NCBI RefSeq assembly: GCF_030929615.1
Contig: NZ_JAVFVU010000032.1
Span: 31,756-95,755, forward strand
Reading direction: 5' to 3'
From: Dyadobacter sp. LHD-138
Lineage (GTDB): Bacteria; Bacteroidota; Bacteroidia; Cytophagales; Spirosomataceae
Length of the DNA: 64,000 bases
The position numbers and the translations under genes are program-made. Numbering within the stretch: position 1 is the stretch's first letter; each line of letters begins with the position of its first letter. The notes beneath the pieces were generated by a model, which was given only the letters and a program-made list of their open reading frames with translations, ran no database searches and was not told the origin of the DNA. Below are positions 62,003 through 64,000 of the stretch, piece by piece.

Positions 62003-63304
62003 GTGTTGAAGATGAAATTCAAACAAAATCTATCCCTGCTGCTGTGGCTCTACCGGGGAAAAGCATCCAAAGACGGCAAAGCGCCGATCTATCTGCGCAT
62101 TACGATTGATGGACTTGACACGGACATTTCGTTGGGCCAGAAAATCCATCCAGATTTCTGGGATGGAGAAGCCAAACAGGTTAGGAGCAGCGGACTCGAA
62201 GCGAAAATGATCAACCAGAAGATCATGCAAGCGCAGACAGACCTTCAAAGGCACTTTATGATGCTGCAAGCCCAGTTTGACCGGGTTACACCAGCGATGC
62301 TAAAAAATGTTTACCTGGGCGTGCCTGCCATGCAAGAAAAGAAGACCTTAGGGCAAACCCCTCAACCGGGCAGCACACTGCTGAATGCTTTTGATGAATT
62401 TATCGCCACCTTTGAGAAGAAGGCGGAGAAGGGGCTACGTTCCAGCGGGACGCTCAGGCACTGGCGCTCAACCCGAAAAAAGGTAGAGGCCTTCATCGCC
62501 TACCGTTACCACCGCCGTGATCTGGACTTTTCTGAGATTGATCACTTGTTTGCAGACGAATTCTATGATTATCTCACCTTGCACAAACAGCAACCGCTTT
62601 CGGAGGTAACCGCAAAGAAGCAGGTTAAATGGACACGGCAGATCGTCAAGATTGGTGTGAAGAAAAAAGTGATTGCCAGTAATCCACTGGAAGGATTTAT
62701 CTGCTCGGGTGGAAACAAGGAAGTGCAGCCGTTGGAGCTGCTGGAAGTGGAGGCGATTTATCAGAAAGAACTTTCGATCGACCGTATTGCTGAGGTAAGG
62801 GATGCCTTCATCTTTCAATGTTTTACAGGCTTTGCCTATCAGGATATGTATAATCTGAGCCCGGACAATATTATCCGGGTGGGTAGGGCAGGTGAGAAGT
62901 GGCTGATCAAGGACCGGGGCAAAACGGATGTAACGGAAATGGTGCCGATTCTTCCGATCGTTCAAGAGCTGATCGACAAGTACAAAAACCACTCGTACTG
63001 CAAAATCAATAACCGGTTGATCCCGGTAAACAGCAACTACCGTTACAATGTATATCTGAAAGAACTGGCGGTGATCTGCGGAATCCGCAGGGAGCTCAAC
63101 ACGCATTTGGCCCGTCACACGTTTGCAGACATGATGCTGAATAGCGGTGTGCCACTGGAAGACGTGGGTAAAATGTTGGGGCACCGTAATATTCGGACGA
63201 CACAGCGGTATGCGCGTGTCCGTAAAAACCGGATCAGCGAAAATATGGCCAAGGCGAAAGGGAAGCTCTTTACCAAATCAGGCAAACTGAAAGCCGTTGC
63301 TTAA
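62003..63304 (+). CDS. Tyrosine recombinase/integrase of a Bacteroidetes integrative element
   Basis: A 433-aa integrase. It has an N-terminal Arm-DNA-binding domain (about 1-95; LWLYRGKASKDGKAPIYLRI), a SAM-like core-binding domain (about 125-215) and a catalytic domain (about 225-415). Catalytic residues seen are H368 and R371 (HLARHTFAD), H394 and R395 (GHRNI) and nucleophile Y403 (TQRYARV). Where most family members have the first catalytic Arg, this protein reads FTGFAYQDMYNL, with no Arg, as in CTnDOT-type integrases. A possible ATG three codons later (MKFKQ) is an alternative start. It lies 217 bp downstream of tRNA-Lys in the same direction and should integrate and excise the element at the tRNA 3' end. 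Confidence 0.95.
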   Translation: MLKMKFKQNLSLLLWLYRGKASKDGKAPIYLRITIDGLDTDISLGQKIHPDFWDGEAKQVRSSGLEAKMINQKIMQAQTDLQRHFMMLQAQFDRVTPAMLKNVYLGVPAMQEKKTLGQTPQPGSTLLNAFDEFIATFEKKAEKGLRSSGTLRHWRSTRKKVEAFIAYRYHRRDLDFSEIDHLFADEFYDYLTLHKQQPLSEVTAKKQVKWTRQIVKIGVKKKVIASNPLEGFICSGGNKEVQPLELLEVEAIYQKELSIDRIAEVRDAFIFQCFTGFAYQDMYNLSPDNIIRVGRAGEKWLIKDRGKTDVTEMVPILPIVQELIDKYKNHSYCKINNRLIPVNSNYRYNVYLKELAVICGIRRELNTHLARHTFADMMLNSGVPLEDVGKMLGHRNIRTTQRYARVRKNRISENMAKAKGKLFTKSGKLKAVA

Positions 63305-63308
63305 AAAG

Positions 63309-63343
63309 AAACCCACTGCTGTCAAAAAATCAGCGGTGGGTTT
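63309..63343 (+). terminator. Terminator after the integrase gene
   Basis: AAACCCACTGCTG pairs with CAGCGGTGGGTTT (one G-T pair) around a 9-nt loop, 5 bp after the integrase stop. Confidence 0.75.
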
Positions 63344-63408
63344 AAACTAAAACTCTGGGTAATTACCAATATAATGATTGTAAATTTACTGAATACCGAT
63401 ATGGTCTT

Positions 63409-63612
63409 TTACCTGTTCCATATCCACTGCCATGCGCATCGTTTCCAGTCCGCGATTAATTTGGCTTCTGGATTGAGCCAGCTTTTTTCTGAGTAGTGCT
63501 GGTAGAAGTGCCGAGCAGTGTTCTCACAGTGACCAGCCTGGATAAAATAGATCTGCACTTGTTTTCGGCTTGGCGGCACCTGCGCACCCAAGCCATTTAA
63601 AGCTAACTTCAT
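63409..63612 (-). CDS. Small protein with a replication-associated WK-x-A-x2-W motif, element gene
   Basis: A 67-aa protein translated from an ATG that overlaps the stop of the HTH gene (ATGA), so the two are coupled. It contains PSRKQVQIYFIQAGHCENTA followed by ARHFYQHYSEKSWLNPEA and the end DWKRCAWQWIWNR. This resembles the short C-terminal domain found in phage and mobile-element replication or primosome-like proteins, where FxxYY..xGW and DWKxAxxxW recur. The full function is unknown. It is a real gene by its coupling and by that pattern, although short. Confidence 0.65.
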   Translation of the reverse strand: MKLALNGLGAQVPPSRKQVQIYFIQAGHCENTARHFYQHYSEKSWLNPEAKLIADWKRCAWQWIWNR

Positions 63613-63944
63613 CTGTTAATTGAATTTTTAGCAGCCGGTGTCTTGTTACTTTCAAACATCTTGATGATGTCTTCCCGGTCATAGTAGATAACTCCGCCAA
63701 GCCGCATGAAGGCTAGCTTTCGGCTCGCCCGCAGCATATGCAACTTACCAGGCGAGATATCCAGCATTTTTCTGACTTCACTGGATTTTATCCATTTCTT
63801 AGCAGGAAGTCCCTGGTCACTTATAATCATCTTCCGGATTGCGTCAAGCATGTCTGCCTTGAAATTATCAAGGTCGGATGCTGTGACAAGCTGGTCTTTG
63901 AACATGACATCTCTTTTCTCACTTTCCTTTCCCTTCGTCGTCAT
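63609..63944 (-). CDS. Helix-turn-helix (excisionase-like, HTH_17) DNA-binding protein
   Basis: A 111-aa small DNA-binding protein. The winged helix covers about residues 48-100: KKWIKSSEVRKMLDISPGKL, HMLRASRKLAFMRLGGVIYY and DREDIIKMFESN, the pattern of MerR-like excisionase domains common in Bacteroidetes elements. It is next to the integrase, transcribed in the opposite direction, and overlaps the following small gene by 4 bp. It probably regulates excision or expression of the element that continues beyond the right window edge. Confidence 0.88.
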   Translation of the reverse strand: MTTKGKESEKRDVMFKDQLVTASDLDNFKADMLDAIRKMIISDQGLPAKKWIKSSEVRKMLDISPGKLHMLRASRKLAFMRLGGVIYYDREDIIKMFESNKTPAAKNSINR

Positions 63945-64000
63945 TTTCTTACACTTTTAATGATTGAATAAATTGAGCTTTTCTCTCAAACGAGGCATGG

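Noticed and set aside
1..64000. CRISPR arrays, rRNA genes and known riboswitch motifs
   Set aside because: No regularly spaced direct repeats, rRNA sequence or riboswitch core was noticed on reading through; a covariance search was not possible.

Overview
The window looks like chromosomal DNA from a Bacteroidota bacterium of the order Cytophagales; the gene set is Dyadobacter/Spirosomaceae-like, but genus is an impression and not a measurement. Grounds: three SusC/SusD outer-membrane uptake pairs, a FecI/FecR sigma/anti-sigma pair, LytS/LytTR two-component pairs, DUF4249 with a TonB receptor, TAnnTTTG-type promoters, and a Bacteroidetes-type tyrosine integrase next to a tRNA gene.

Region 1 (1-9.5 kb, + strand) is a glycan/sugar operon cut by the left edge: SusC (3' part), SusD, a DUF3823 lipoprotein, a 1175-aa lipoprotein dehydrogenase with HEAT repeats and a C-terminal haem c domain, and a tagatose/psicose-epimerase-like TIM barrel. 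Region 2 (9.5-15 kb) holds a non-coding stretch with a 105-bp foldback repeat, then a LodA/LodB-type quinoprotein oxidase pair, an alpha/beta hydrolase and a YdeI/DUF1905 protein. Region 3 (15-26.3 kb, + strand) is a cell-surface-signalling uptake locus: ECF sigma, FecR, an STN-bearing SusC, SusD and a 1312-aa fusion of an SGNH-like domain, a propeller dehydrogenase, HEAT repeats and an azurin-like copper domain. The dehydrogenases of regions 1 and 3 share architecture but end in different electron carriers (haem c versus type 1 copper).

Region 4 (26.4-32.7 kb, + strand) is a copper-handling cluster (Cys-rich secreted protein, HMA-DUF3347 protein, multicopper oxidase with a fused C-terminal barrel-like domain), a small secreted protein, and an STN/carboxypeptidase-regulatory protein with a strict 15-16-residue GVQ repeat. 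Region 5 (32.8-38 kb, - strand) is a third SusC/SusD pair, followed by 1.7 kb without an intact gene that includes a decayed outer-membrane-protein tail. Region 6 (39.5-48.2 kb, - strand) has two LytS/LytTR pairs, two tandem NlpE-like paralogues between the members of the second pair, then a TonB receptor and a DUF4249 lipoprotein.

Region 7 (48.5-61.3 kb) is mixed: an ECF sigma factor, MYG1, DUF3995, an exonuclease/GIY-YIG fusion, an AraC regulator with an FAD oxidase, a membrane-anchored patatin, a lipoprotein, a candidate ~70-nt small RNA, an amidase and an MFS carrier. Copies two and three of the foldback repeat lie here. Region 8 (61.7 kb to the end) is the edge of an integrated element: tRNA-Lys(UUU), recombinase-type repeats, a tyrosine integrase and a coupled pair of small genes (excisionase-like HTH and a replication-associated-looking protein). 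No CRISPR array or rRNA gene was seen.
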